NCBI RefSeq assembly: GCF_013368755.1
Contig: NC_049562.1
Coordinates: 2,542,001-2,606,000 of the forward strand
Length of the DNA stretch: 64,000 nucleotides
Source of the DNA: Talaromyces rugulosus
Lineage: Eukaryota; Ascomycota; Eurotiomycetes; Eurotiales; Trichocomaceae
Direction of reading: 5' to 3'
Shown here: positions 55,601 through 64,000 of the stretch, one piece after another
How the letters are laid out: every line of letters begins with the position of its first letter
How positions within the stretch are numbered: position 1 is the first letter of the stretch
Made by a program: the position numbers and the translations under genes
Notes under the pieces: model-generated
Told to the model about the DNA's origin: nothing
The model's input: the letters and a program-made list of their open reading frames with translations, nothing else
Databases searched by the model: none

Positions 55601-56801
55601 GTCGATCACGTCCCAAGGGAACACCGAAGCCGGACGACTGTGTTCAAGCTTCTAAACGACAACTCTGAAGCGTCGCGAGAGCTTTAGAACTGACTCCAAT
55701 GTTGGCCAAACGCATAACGCATAATCATAAAACCGCGGAGGGGACGCGCGTCAAGCCTTGTGTCGTTTACCATGCACGAAGGTTGCTTCAACTCCCGAGG
55801 CTGGGATGATGGTGGGGAATTCTCAGGTATGTAACGAGTGACAAGGCGTTGTTTTCGCTAACTTCGAAATCTAGCCAGCTCGCGTGGCGGGGATTGTTTG
55901 TTTTGAGGGGCCGTAGATACTTTTTTGGAGCAAGGGACTTTTTTTTGGGGGTTTGCGGGACGAAGGGTTGGCAGCGCACGACAAGAGGCTGGGATAGTGG
56001 CGACGAGTGAGGCCAGCCTCCGATTTCCACTAAAATATGTCGACCTAAAATGGATTTGATATGTACAGATAAAGAAATGAATCCGTAAGTGTAGAGGAGC
56101 AGGTTCTGGTGCGAGATTTAGCGATGTCTCGGGATCCTCGTCCTCCTGTATACAGTCGCCGATCCGGCCGAACGAGGCGTCTCAAAAACAACGTGCGAGA
56201 TGTCGTCTTGGTCAGGAGCAGATGTAGCGGGCGGCAAAGACTTGCGAGAGCAGACAGGAACAGAGCGACGTCGAGGAGGGGATGCCTGAAGGACAGACAG
56301 GCTGCGCTGGTCCGGCATGCAGCAAGCAGGTCGCCGGTGGGTCTTGCCTGGCCTGTCGACCAGTGGCGGCAGGAGCAACAGCACGCAGGAACGGCCGCCG
56401 ATCGCCATGGCTTCTCTTCTAAGTTCTTGCTCTCTCCCTTCTCCTTTTCTCTCGCTCTCTTGAGACAGACTCGTCTCTCTTCGCAGTCAGCATGGAATGT
56501 TGCGAGCGTCGCGAGAAAAGCGCTGCTGCAGACACGCCACAAGTTAAATTACCAGTCTGACGGGCAACCTCAATCCGTCGATTTCTTTACTGCGATACGC
56601 CAGACCTTTACACAAGTTCATCTTGATTTATACAATATGGCCATTGTTTTACTAAATGAAAAAGGGGTTATTCACAAGTCGGAGCCTTTGACTCTATACA
56701 CAAAATGCTGCCTCAGAATGAAGAATCTACGGTTTTTTATGCAACCAGATTGAACGGAATAACAGACATTATATGGCTTTCGACTCATTGGCAGACTATT
56801 A
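55601..56801. other. Upstream region of sog2 and 3' flank of the cupin gene
   Basis: 1.2 kb. 55730-56030 contains T/G runs; 56050-56550 is GC-rich with overlapping open frames on both strands, none with a coding signature I trust. Possibly a long 5' UTR of sog2. Confidence 0.4.
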
Positions 56802-57425
56802 CTAGTGTGCCCATTCGTGGCCAAGGACATGGTTTCCGACCCTTACTGGTTCTGCAACAGCCTGTATGAAAACCACCCATCTCGCCCAGCCGTTGTTAGG
56901 GGTGACATTTTTCCACTTGTGCATGGTTGCCCTCTGCACAAGGCTATCTCCAGCCTTGAGAGTCTGGGTTTCTCCCGAGTCGAGTGTGATTTCAAGCTCT
57001 CCTTCGATGATGACCAAGGTATCTAGCGTCATGGTTCGGTGCAGTGCACTGTCAGCCCCGGGCTTCATAGACATGATGCACGTTGCAGTGCCCCCGTCGG
57101 GGCAAATGCGACGGGTTCCAGCGAAGAAGGGGCTGGTACGGTCGTGCTGGTATTGATCTATATCGGCTTTGCCCGACAGGTTCAAAGGGAAGCTGTGGGT
57201 GGATGAGATGATGCTGATGTCGCCAATTGGTATTTCCAGCTTTTTTTGCGCACTCAAGGACTTGCTGGTGAATACGGCCTTGCCGTTCTCATCGTGAGTT
57301 GTGATGTGATGCTCCATGCTAGCTGCTGTACTTTGAAAGGAAAGCTTCGAAGCAAGGGAATGGAATCCTCTTCCATTTGATTGCAAACAGAGGGAACGTA
57401 AACGAAAATTGAACATCGCGATCAA
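56802..57425 (-). CDS. Cupin-domain protein
   Basis: Single-domain beta-barrel protein; 207 residues from 57425, or 171 from MEHHITTHD at 57317. The N-terminal extension (FNFRLRSLCLQSNGRGFHS) is basic and free of acids, so a mitochondrial presequence is possible; this is why the longer frame is given. The cupin core shows the metal-site-like pattern SALHRTMTLDTLVIIEGELE with a downstream GDSLVQRATMHKWKN. The first motif has only one obvious His before Glu, so metal content is open. Divergent from an NmrA-like gene. Confidence 0.78.
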   Translation of the reverse strand: MIAMFNFRLRSLCLQSNGRGFHSLASKLSFQSTAASMEHHITTHDENGKAVFTSKSLSAQKKLEIPIGDISIISSTHSFPLNLSGKADIDQYQHDRTSPFFAGTRRICPDGGTATCIMSMKPGADSALHRTMTLDTLVIIEGELEITLDSGETQTLKAGDSLVQRATMHKWKNVTPNNGWARWVVFIQAVAEPVRVGNHVLGHEWAH

Positions 57426-57920
57426 AGACTACTCGACTATCCGATGATTATAGTAGGCCTTGCGAAAATGCCAGTTCTCCTACACAGCGATATTTGTACT
57501 GCCTCTATCGGCCAGATCAACGTTGAATTCATTGATACTGATTATAAAGACAAGCGGCACCACAATGACCGACTCCCCGGGCGGGCCGCACTTAGCCTCC
57601 CCACAAGTCGGCGTTCGCGCGCGACGCTTCCCCGGATGGCGATGATCAGCTTAATAATATCTTTGTTCACACCAATGAGACGCTTTTTGAAGTCAAACTC
57701 AATAAGTGTATTACTAAAGATCTAGGTCTAGGGGTTCTTTGATGCTCACGTTGGGCGGTTTCGGCAATAAACACGTTATGTAGATGATCAATCAACTAAC
57801 AAATATAAATATCACAGCAACAACAGGACCTTGGAGGTATTACGATTAACGATTAGCTGGATCGAACATTGAAACATTGGAACATTTGAAACCTCTCAGC
57901 AAGAGTACCACCCCACCAAC
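57426..57920. promoter_or_regulatory. Shared divergent promoter, cupin / NmrA-like
   Basis: 495 bases between divergent starts, AT-rich toward the right gene; no sharp TATA box. Confidence 0.5.
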
Positions 57921-58765
57921 ATGGAAACCGTCTTGATCGTTGGAGCAACCGGAAATATTGGAGTATCAGCCGCCAAGGCTGCGCTCAGCACCGGACGACA
58001 GGTGCTCGCAATCGTGCGAAACAGTGCTTCAGCAGCCAAGCTGTTTCATCACCTGGGTACAAAAGAAGGCGTTACTACTGTCGAAGCCAACGTTTGCTCA
58101 GAGACCGGAGTGCAGGAGGTCATTGACCAAGTCGAGGCCGGCAAACTCCCTGCATTCCAGCATGTCTTCAGTGCTGGTGTGTCTCCTATGGTTGCTACGC
58201 ATATGTTGTAACTGGCTCGATTTTTAACGTGATGAGCAGCTGGCGGAGAATACTCTGCAACACCATTACTCGAACTCTCGACTGAAGAACTGCGCCACGG
58301 CATGACGGTCAATTTTGAATCAAACTTCTGTACCTTGTTCCATAGCGCAGCAAATGATCAAAATTCTCATGTAGACTGACCATACTTCTAGGGGCGTATC
58401 GAGCATCAGTCCCGTACTTGCTCAAACAGAACGATCCCCGAAGCTCTTGGACTGTCTGTACCGGCGCCCAGGGAGACATTGGAGCCCGTGCAGGCCCAGC
58501 ACTCACGCAGGGCGCTCTCTTTTCCATGTCCAACGCGGCCTGCCGTGATAACGAAAAGACCAACGTACGCTTCAACGAACTCTATCTGTATGCCCGTGTA
58601 GAAGTCGACGAAGTGGCGGCCCAAAACGGCACGATGAAGGCTTCTGAGTTTGCCAAAAGTTATGCAGGTATCTTATCTAGGCCAGAAATCCGTAGCTGTC
58701 GTGTTAGTGTTTGCGGACCTGAGGATTTGGAAGACCTCAAGTACCAGAAAAGGCCAATCATATAG
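57921..58765 (+). CDS. NAD(P)-binding protein, NmrA-like/atypical SDR
   Basis: Exons 57921-58176, 58240-58329, 58392-58765; 239 residues. The start carries the cofactor motif GATGNIGVSAA at 8-18 with VLIVG before and VRNSASA after strand 2. Middle: GALFSMSNAACRDNEKTNVR and the helix KASEFAKSY. Atypical SDRs of this type act as NADP-sensing regulators or reductases; no clear SDR Tyr-Lys pair is seen, though YLYARVEVDE sits in the right area. Shorter than typical 300-residue NmrA proteins. Possibly works with the divergent cupin. Confidence 0.82.
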
Positions 58766-58993
58766 GATTGGATTTACTTAAGGCTTACATAGAACAATTG
58801 ACTGTATGAGATACTTTTCAAGTGTACATGTATTGAGCCTAGACTGTAATCTTGCAGGTCTATGCATTGAGATGAGCCGTAAAGCCAGAAGACATCTAAA
58901 TATCATTGATATCACAGTTTACTAGTCTGGAAAATACTAAAAACCGAGCAAATATTGTACATTTCACACCACCCCCAAAACGCATGCAGCATC

Positions 58994-59869
58994 TCACACA
59001 TCCGCTTCTACGTCAGGGTCATCAGTAACAGGAATAGAGGCGGTATCATCTTTATCCTCCCGAGGCAGCGCTATCTCGGGGGCTCCAACAAATGCAGCTT
59101 GCCTCTGGTCAAGAACCTGTGCTTGCGCCCTGGCCCATGTCTTCCAGTTCTCGTACACGCCGTCTTCGAGTTTCCTACCAACTTCCAGCATGCGAGGACC
59201 AAATTCGGCGCCGTATGCTTCGGCTTCTTCTGCCGCCACGCGCTGTGCGATTTCTTCTTTGAGACGGAGCTGGTAGAATTCTCGACGCGCAGTGTCATAT
59301 GCTGCGGTTTTCGTCATGTTGGGCACGTTGTTGAGGAGCCATAATTGCCGTTGCACCACGCTGTGTAAAAGAAAAATCAAAAAGTTAGTGTTTGGACGAT
59401 CTCAAGACGACTAAAGAAAAGAGAAAAAAGAAAAGTACCTTTCACCACCAAGCTTTTTTCCAACCTGTTGGATTTTGCTCCAATCATACTTCTCAAAGTC
59501 TTTCCCTGTCGTTTCCAAAACAATTCGGGGTCTTGCCAACTCCCACGGATGATCGCGAAAGAACTCCTTCCGCAGCTGGTCTTCTTCGTACTTGATCCCA
59601 ACGGGTTGAAACACTCTGCTCGGCTTTTTATTTGGGTTCGTCTGCTTTTGGTTGATGCGTTCGTGGAAGATCTTGGGTTTCCCTTTTACTGTCCGGACTC
59701 GTTGACGGACGTATTCATGCTGAATCGGCTGCTGGCGGACAACCACCTGGGCCGGGGGAATGTCGCCAATGACGTCTACCCACCTGGGCACGGCATCTAT
59801 CTTGTCGCTGCCTGCCTGCCGGAGAGCAGTCTGTCGCACCCTGAGGGCGGTTAGGTTGTATTTTCCCAT
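58994..59869 (-). CDS. rsm25: Mitochondrial small-subunit ribosomal protein mS23 (Rsm25 type)
   Basis: Minus-strand exons 59869-59439 and 59360-58994; 265 residues. The N-terminus [18 protein letters not shown] and the following PPRWVDV-like stretch, with the [20 protein letters not shown] block, are the fungal Rsm25 signature. The C-terminal half is helical and charged ([20 protein letters not shown]). Highly basic at the N-terminal end, acidic at the C-terminus. The intron splits GGES/VVQRQL. Assigned to the mitoribosome by family. Confidence 0.88.
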
Positions 59870-60330
59870 GACGAGAATTGGCTATGGCAGGCGCCTCGCA
59901 CCGCCAGGCGTCAGTCGCAGAATTTGCACAAGGCCGGATACCGAGGTCAAATTGGAATAATTGCGTGTGTCGACAGCAGCACCACTGGGAAAGACCAGGA
60001 CGGAGAGTCGAGGATGCGTGTGGTCGTGATGTGATGCTGCCAGACGTTCCCCTGCGCGGCCGGACAGAAAAAAGACGACGGGCCGCCGCAAATTGGAGCT
60101 CCCCGATTGGCCCGCCGCTCCCTCCGCGCAAAAACACCATTTTATCACAGTCTCTTTTTTCTTTCTCTCTCTCTTCTTCATCCTCCAACCACGAACCCCA
60201 GTTTAGCTGCATATCCGTTCATTTAATTGCAATTCGCAGTTCATTGGTCCTTTTGTTTGAAAATTTCACTGCTTTCGACCGGCGTTGCTTGAGATGTGTG
60301 GTTGAACGATGCCGCCATGTCTGCATTCCC
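59870..60330. promoter_or_regulatory. Shared divergent region, mS23 / PPR-like gene
   Basis: 461 bases between the mS23 ATG and the chosen PPR start. Contains a CT-rich tract near 60150-60180. The plus frame is open across it, so the PPR start could lie further upstream. Confidence 0.5.
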
Positions 60331-62679
60331 ATGTCAGGCCTCATTCAGATCAGAAGGCCAACAGAGCCTAGACCTCGCCTACCTTCAGACTCGGTGGCCT
60401 TTGCCACTCCCAAAGCAAACGTCATGTCAAATCGAGAAGCTGTTGGTTTCCACAGCCCCCTGCAGCGTCTGCCGTGTCGACGCCGGCGCGTCGGCGCCCA
60501 GGCAGTAGCGGATATATTCATTCGATCCTTGGTCGTTGCCAGTTTTTGTCCCGATCACGGTCGTCACGCACATATTCCCTTGGGTTCCGGGACTACTAGG
60601 TCAAATAGATCACGCGTTGAGCTTGGCCCTTCCGGGACACGCGGCAATCAACGGGGAAGAAGAAGTATCGAGGGAAGATTCATTCGACAACCTGTTTTTT
60701 CTCCTTTCCACTCGAGCAACCATTCGAGATTAATGAGCACCGGCGCTGCACAGCCCCGTATGAAGACAGACGAAGAAGCAGAAGAACCATCGACCAACGA
60801 CCCTCCTCCGTCCCACGCAGATGATACCCGCGAATACAGCACCACGATCGAGGAAAGAGACAACGAGGCCGGGGCTCACCAATATGACATGGATCATGAT
60901 CCTTTCATAGAACCCCAAGAGGATGAGGACTGCGAAGATAATTGGGACTCAGACGGGAACCCTGGACCATATCCTCGATACCGTCCTCGGAACAGGGTGT
61001 CCATACTGGAATACATCAAGAAAACCCGTGCGGTAGATTTAGTTACGGCGGAGATGTTCCAACAAGAGGACGGCACACCAGAGGACCCAGACGATCCACG
61101 ACGACATAGCGTTAATATTATCACATTCTTGGCTGCACTTCATGACAAAAGCAAGTCCAACCAATACGTTTTTACGTGTTATAAAAAGCTCCCAGATGTA
61201 GGAGTTGCATACCTTTCCAGAATGGAGAGGAAAATACTGCTTCGCCGCTTCGCAAAGCCCTTGGATAGGCGTCGATCCCACGCTCGTTATTATCTCCAGT
61301 TGGTGCATGACATGATCGATGCAGAACTCCCGATGAATCGCTGGCATTGGACAAACGCCATTTATTTTACCGCCCACAAGGTGCCCGTTCTTGAAAGAAG
61401 AGACTTGGAAGATGCTCTATATCTTTGGCGTAAAATGGAATCCGTCGGCATAGTAGCGGACGGTGCGATATTCGAGCTTTTGTTCATGATAGCTACCAAG
61501 TCCAATCAGTTTGCGGTGGCCGATAGCCTATTAAAGGAAATGAAGCACCGAAAACTGCCTCTTTCTCGGCACGGGATGGTTTCCAAGATATATGCGAGTG
61601 GGAGAAGACAGGATCTCAATGGCGTCCAAGACAGCTTTGATGAATTCGTCCAGGCAGGAGGGATTGTCGATACAACGGTTCTCAACGCCTTGCTTTCTGC
61701 TCTACTGCAAATAGGATCAGAAGAGGTGGCACAGCAGCTATACTCCAAAATGATCACGGCACACACCGTCAGCCACCTCCAAACCCATCCACAACATGCC
61801 TTTGCCCCATCCACTTTGACTGAATTCGGAGGTTGGAGATATAGTGCCCGGAGGCTTGGAGACATTTTCAAAAGATACACGAGGCTCAGGGACCAGTATG
61901 AAGAGAACCCGGCACAAGTGCAGGATTTGGTCCCAATGTCGCCCGATACAAGAACGTTTTATATTGTCTTTAACCATCACTGTCTTCGAACGGGTGACTT
62001 GAAACAAATCTGTCAAATTCTTAGAGACATGGAAACAGTGTTCCTAGTCCCGCCCCAGTCGTTCGTCTATAACTCCCTTTTTTTGGGTTTCTCTCGTCAT
62101 GGGGCGTCGCAAGGCTGGACGAAAGAGAGACTCCTGGAAGTATGGGTGGTATTCCGACGCTTGCTATACGAGTCCGAGACAAGACTGTCGAGACTCGAAA
62201 GCGACGGCGTGCTCATTGAGTCGCTTTGGGAGAATCCTCTTGAATCAATTGCCAATACTTTATTGGGCCCAGCTGATGACGACCAGCTGTTAAAACGCAA
62301 AGCAGCCCCTGAAATGTCGCTCGGCGGGGAAATTGAAGGCGTGGAAGAAGAGGATATCATGAAAAGGTTCGACAATATGGGCCATTACCGACGCTCTTCG
62401 TATCTCGATGATAGTACTCCGCGACGACTAGAAAACACTATGCTGCTTAGCCGTGGGCTCAACATTGCCATATTGAAAGCATTTGGCGCTCATTTGGGGT
62501 CTAGAGGTTTAATTAAAATCTACACCCAGATCGAGAGGATCTGGAAACCATGGAAGAGACTGCCCTCGGACGCCCACGCTGTCAAAAACGAGTTAGACAG
62601 GCAATTAACCAGAATAAAAGAGAGAGAACGCCATGCTCGTTTTCAAAACGCTTCGCATCCCTCGGCGAGAAACGAGTGA
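60331..62679 (+). CDS. Pentatricopeptide-repeat-like protein, probably mitochondrial
   Basis: One exon of 782 residues from the chosen ATG. The N-terminal 130 residues are Arg/Ser-rich and could include a mitochondrial presequence. A strongly acidic stretch (FIEPQEDEDCEDNWDSDGN) follows, then a helical-repeat region with typical PPR units: RRDLEDALYLWRKMESVGIV, FAVADSLLKEMKHRKLP and LKQICQILRDMETVFLVPP. PPR proteins bind organelle RNA. The frame is open far upstream of 60331 (to 59878); starts at 60424 and 60733 are also possible. Single-exon and large, as for many fungal PPR genes. Confidence 0.78.
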   Translation: MSGLIQIRRPTEPRPRLPSDSVAFATPKANVMSNREAVGFHSPLQRLPCRRRRVGAQAVADIFIRSLVVASFCPDHGRHAHIPLGSGTTRSNRSRVELGPSGTRGNQRGRRSIEGRFIRQPVFSPFHSSNHSRLMSTGAAQPRMKTDEEAEEPSTNDPPPSHADDTREYSTTIEERDNEAGAHQYDMDHDPFIEPQEDEDCEDNWDSDGNPGPYPRYRPRNRVSILEYIKKTRAVDLVTAEMFQQEDGTPEDPDDPRRHSVNIITFLAALHDKSKSNQYVFTCYKKLPDVGVAYLSRMERKILLRRFAKPLDRRRSHARYYLQLVHDMIDAELPMNRWHWTNAIYFTAHKVPVLERRDLEDALYLWRKMESVGIVADGAIFELLFMIATKSNQFAVADSLLKEMKHRKLPLSRHGMVSKIYASGRRQDLNGVQDSFDEFVQAGGIVDTTVLNALLSALLQIGSEEVAQQLYSKMITAHTVSHLQTHPQHAFAPSTLTEFGGWRYSARRLGDIFKRYTRLRDQYEENPAQVQDLVPMSPDTRTFYIVFNHHCLRTGDLKQICQILRDMETVFLVPPQSFVYNSLFLGFSRHGASQGWTKERLLEVWVVFRRLLYESETRLSRLESDGVLIESLWENPLESIANTLLGPADDDQLLKRKAAPEMSLGGEIEGVEEEDIMKRFDNMGHYRRSSYLDDSTPRRLENTMLLSRGLNIAILKAFGAHLGSRGLIKIYTQIERIWKPWKRLPSDAHAVKNELDRQLTRIKERERHARFQNASHPSARNE

Positions 62680-63083
62680 TTTGAGAATTGTTTGGTGTAT
62701 TTTTCCTTGACACATTACTACCGGGACAACAACAGTCCTACCTATATATATACATTTATGTACACTACATATTCTTCATATATCGTATTTAGTAGACCTG
62801 CATATCCAATCTCTTCTGAATATTGCGAATTCGACGAATCCCTAGACATGGCACATGATTTTGACCGCGAGCCCAAGCGGCGCCAAAGGAACCGAAACTT
62901 GGCCGCATTGGGTGTCAACTCAGCTGAACCTCATCGCAGATAGGCTCGATGCCATTTCTTGACTATACCATTTTTTGAATTTCCTGTAATGATATTACAA
63001 TTATATGATTTATATCGTTGCATTATCACCCATCAGCTCAGCTATTCATTAAACTTTGAAACATAGCACTGCTTCCAAAAAGA
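62680..63083. other. Intergenic region with an unassigned short frame
   Basis: 404 bases, AT-rich, between co-directional genes. An 83-codon frame (62692-62943) has no recognisable domain and was not called. Confidence 0.45.
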
Positions 63084-64000
63084 ATGTCAATACAACCCAC
63101 GCTCAGGCGTGTCGTTAAACCACATGCACACAACATACACTCATTATCCACGAACAAACAATGTCAAATCTTTCAACTCCCCGATGGCCGTGCCCTAGGA
63201 TATGCCGAATACGGAAACCCCAACGGCAAACCGCTGCTGTACTTTCATGGCTACCCATCATCGCGCATAGAGGCCGAGGCTGTAGACGACATGGCCCGAC
63301 GCTGCGGTCTACGACTTTTGGCCCTGGACCGTCCTGGATTTGGTCTATCTACGCTTCAACCGGGCCGTAAGATGCTGGATTGGCCCGAAGACGTGCGCGC
63401 ATTTGCAGCAGGTGTCGGCTTAGAGCGTTTTGCGATCATGGGTCTCTCTGGTGGAGGGCCCTTTGCGCTTGCTTGTGCGTATGCGTTGCCGAAGAATATG
63501 GTTTCTGCTGTCGGTTTGTTTGCGAGTGGTCCGGCCTGGGAAGCTGGTGCGCATCATATGTCGTTAATCCGGAGAATAATGAGCTCGATGTCCAAGTACT
63601 GGCCGACGGGGCTTGGTATAGTGCTCAGTCTCTGTGTACGTGGGCTGCGGGCAATAGCAACCTCAAACCCAGTAACGAAGAGAGTTGATGTGTGGCTAGA
63701 AGCCGAAAGTAAGAAAAAGGAGGAGAAACAGAAAGGCGAAGATGCAGAAACCAGCGAACAACAACAACAACAACAACAACAACAGCAACAGCCAAAAAAG
63801 ACAACAAAAGAACGCAGAGAATACCTCTTGCGTATGTTAATCGATGAGCCATTTTGCCAAGGCACCGCTCCAGCAGTCCAGGAAGCCGACTTGCTATCAT
63901 CCCAAAACTGGGGGTTCAAGTTGGAAGATGTCGATTTTGACCCCGTTCGTATATGGCATGGCGCAAAAGATGGGAATGCACCCATAGTAATGATGCGATA
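63084..64000 (+). CDS. Alpha/beta hydrolase (partial at the window edge)
   Basis: Continuous frame from ATG 63084 to the edge, 305 codons so far. Shows LPDGRALGYAEYGNPNGKPL, the oxyanion-hole FHGYPSSR, the strand-4 LALDRPGFGLS, and the nucleophile elbow GLSGGGPFALA (Ser122 in G-x-S-x-G). The later WHGAKDG fits the strand that carries the acid. A lid-region insertion contains a Glu/Lys stretch and a Gln run from a CAA repeat. The catalytic His is beyond the edge. The reaction is unknown; such enzymes include esterases and epoxide or lipid hydrolases. An overlapping frame starting at 63161 is out of frame and false. Confidence 0.85.
   Translation, partial: MSIQPTLRRVVKPHAHNIHSLSTNKQCQIFQLPDGRALGYAEYGNPNGKPLLYFHGYPSSRIEAEAVDDMARRCGLRLLALDRPGFGLSTLQPGRKMLDWPEDVRAFAAGVGLERFAIMGLSGGGPFALACAYALPKNMVSAVGLFASGPAWEAGAHHMSLIRRIMSSMSKYWPTGLGIVLSLCVRGLRAIATSNPVTKRVDVWLEAESKKKEEKQKGEDAETSEQQQQQQQQQQQPKKTTKERREYLLRMLIDEPFCQGTAPAVQEADLLSSQNWGFKLEDVDFDPVRIWHGAKDGNAPIVMMR
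63757..63792 (+). repeat. CAA/CAG run encoding poly-Gln
   Basis: CAA/CAG triplets in the hydrolase insertion; length likely variable. Confidence 0.85.

Noticed and set aside
56109..56753. 214-codon plus frame opposite a 165-codon minus frame
   Set aside because: GC-rich shadow frames upstream of sog2, no domain or splice support.
1..64000. tRNA, rRNA, CRISPR, intact transposase or telomere repeats
   Set aside because: No T-arm GGTTCRANYCC context, ribosomal, CRISPR-like or TTAGGG-array pattern was found by eye; a tRNAscan and repeat search could still change this.

Overview
The window reads as nuclear DNA of a filamentous ascomycete. Genes are dense and alternate in strand. They carry many short GT..AG introns (about 50-70 nt) with CTAAC-like branch points, and promoters often hold CT-rich tracts. 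The protein set (Swc4 with a SANT domain, Sog2 of the RAM pathway, an AIM19-like protein, mS23, Zn2Cys6 regulator, cell-wall Ser/Thr proteins) fits a Pezizomycete. Aspergillaceae/Eurotiales is my best guess from family resemblance only; no species can be named. All splice models were read by eye, and each multi-exon model listed keeps frame to a stop.

Left part (1-23.4 kb), mostly conserved housekeeping: the tail of an unknown gene; a DNA 3'-phosphatase/5'-kinase (Pnk1) with eight introns; a Ser-rich unknown; a long AT-rich gene desert (about 4.6-9.9 kb); a discoidin-like membrane protein; a second desert (10.9-12.9 kb); then a p24 cargo receptor divergent from Swc4, a disordered unknown, a steroid 5-alpha-reductase-like enzyme and the ubiquitin E4 ligase Ufd2.

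Middle part (about 23.4-38.6 kb) looks like an accessory island. It opens with an isolated first exon that leads nowhere, followed by a decayed protein-kinase-like gene and a decayed repetitive fungal gene. Then come a lineage-type F-box-like protein, an FAD monooxygenase, three small or mid-size secreted cysteine-rich proteins, a Zn2Cys6 regulator and a short-chain dehydrogenase. The 8-bp palindrome TCCGCGGA lies once upstream of the regulator and twice upstream of the dehydrogenase, which suggests an autoregulated regulator-enzyme pair.

Right part (39-64 kb) returns to conserved genes: an ER-type DnaJ, an AIM19-like protein, NMN adenylyltransferase, a Ser/Thr-rich wall protein, the mitochondrial Holliday-junction resolvase Cce1, a Tcp11/Sok1 protein, Sog2, mS23, a PPR-type protein and a partial alpha/beta hydrolase. 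Set among them are a fourth secreted cysteine-rich protein with a strikingly structured promoter (51.5-52.1 kb) and a divergent cupin/NmrA-like pair.
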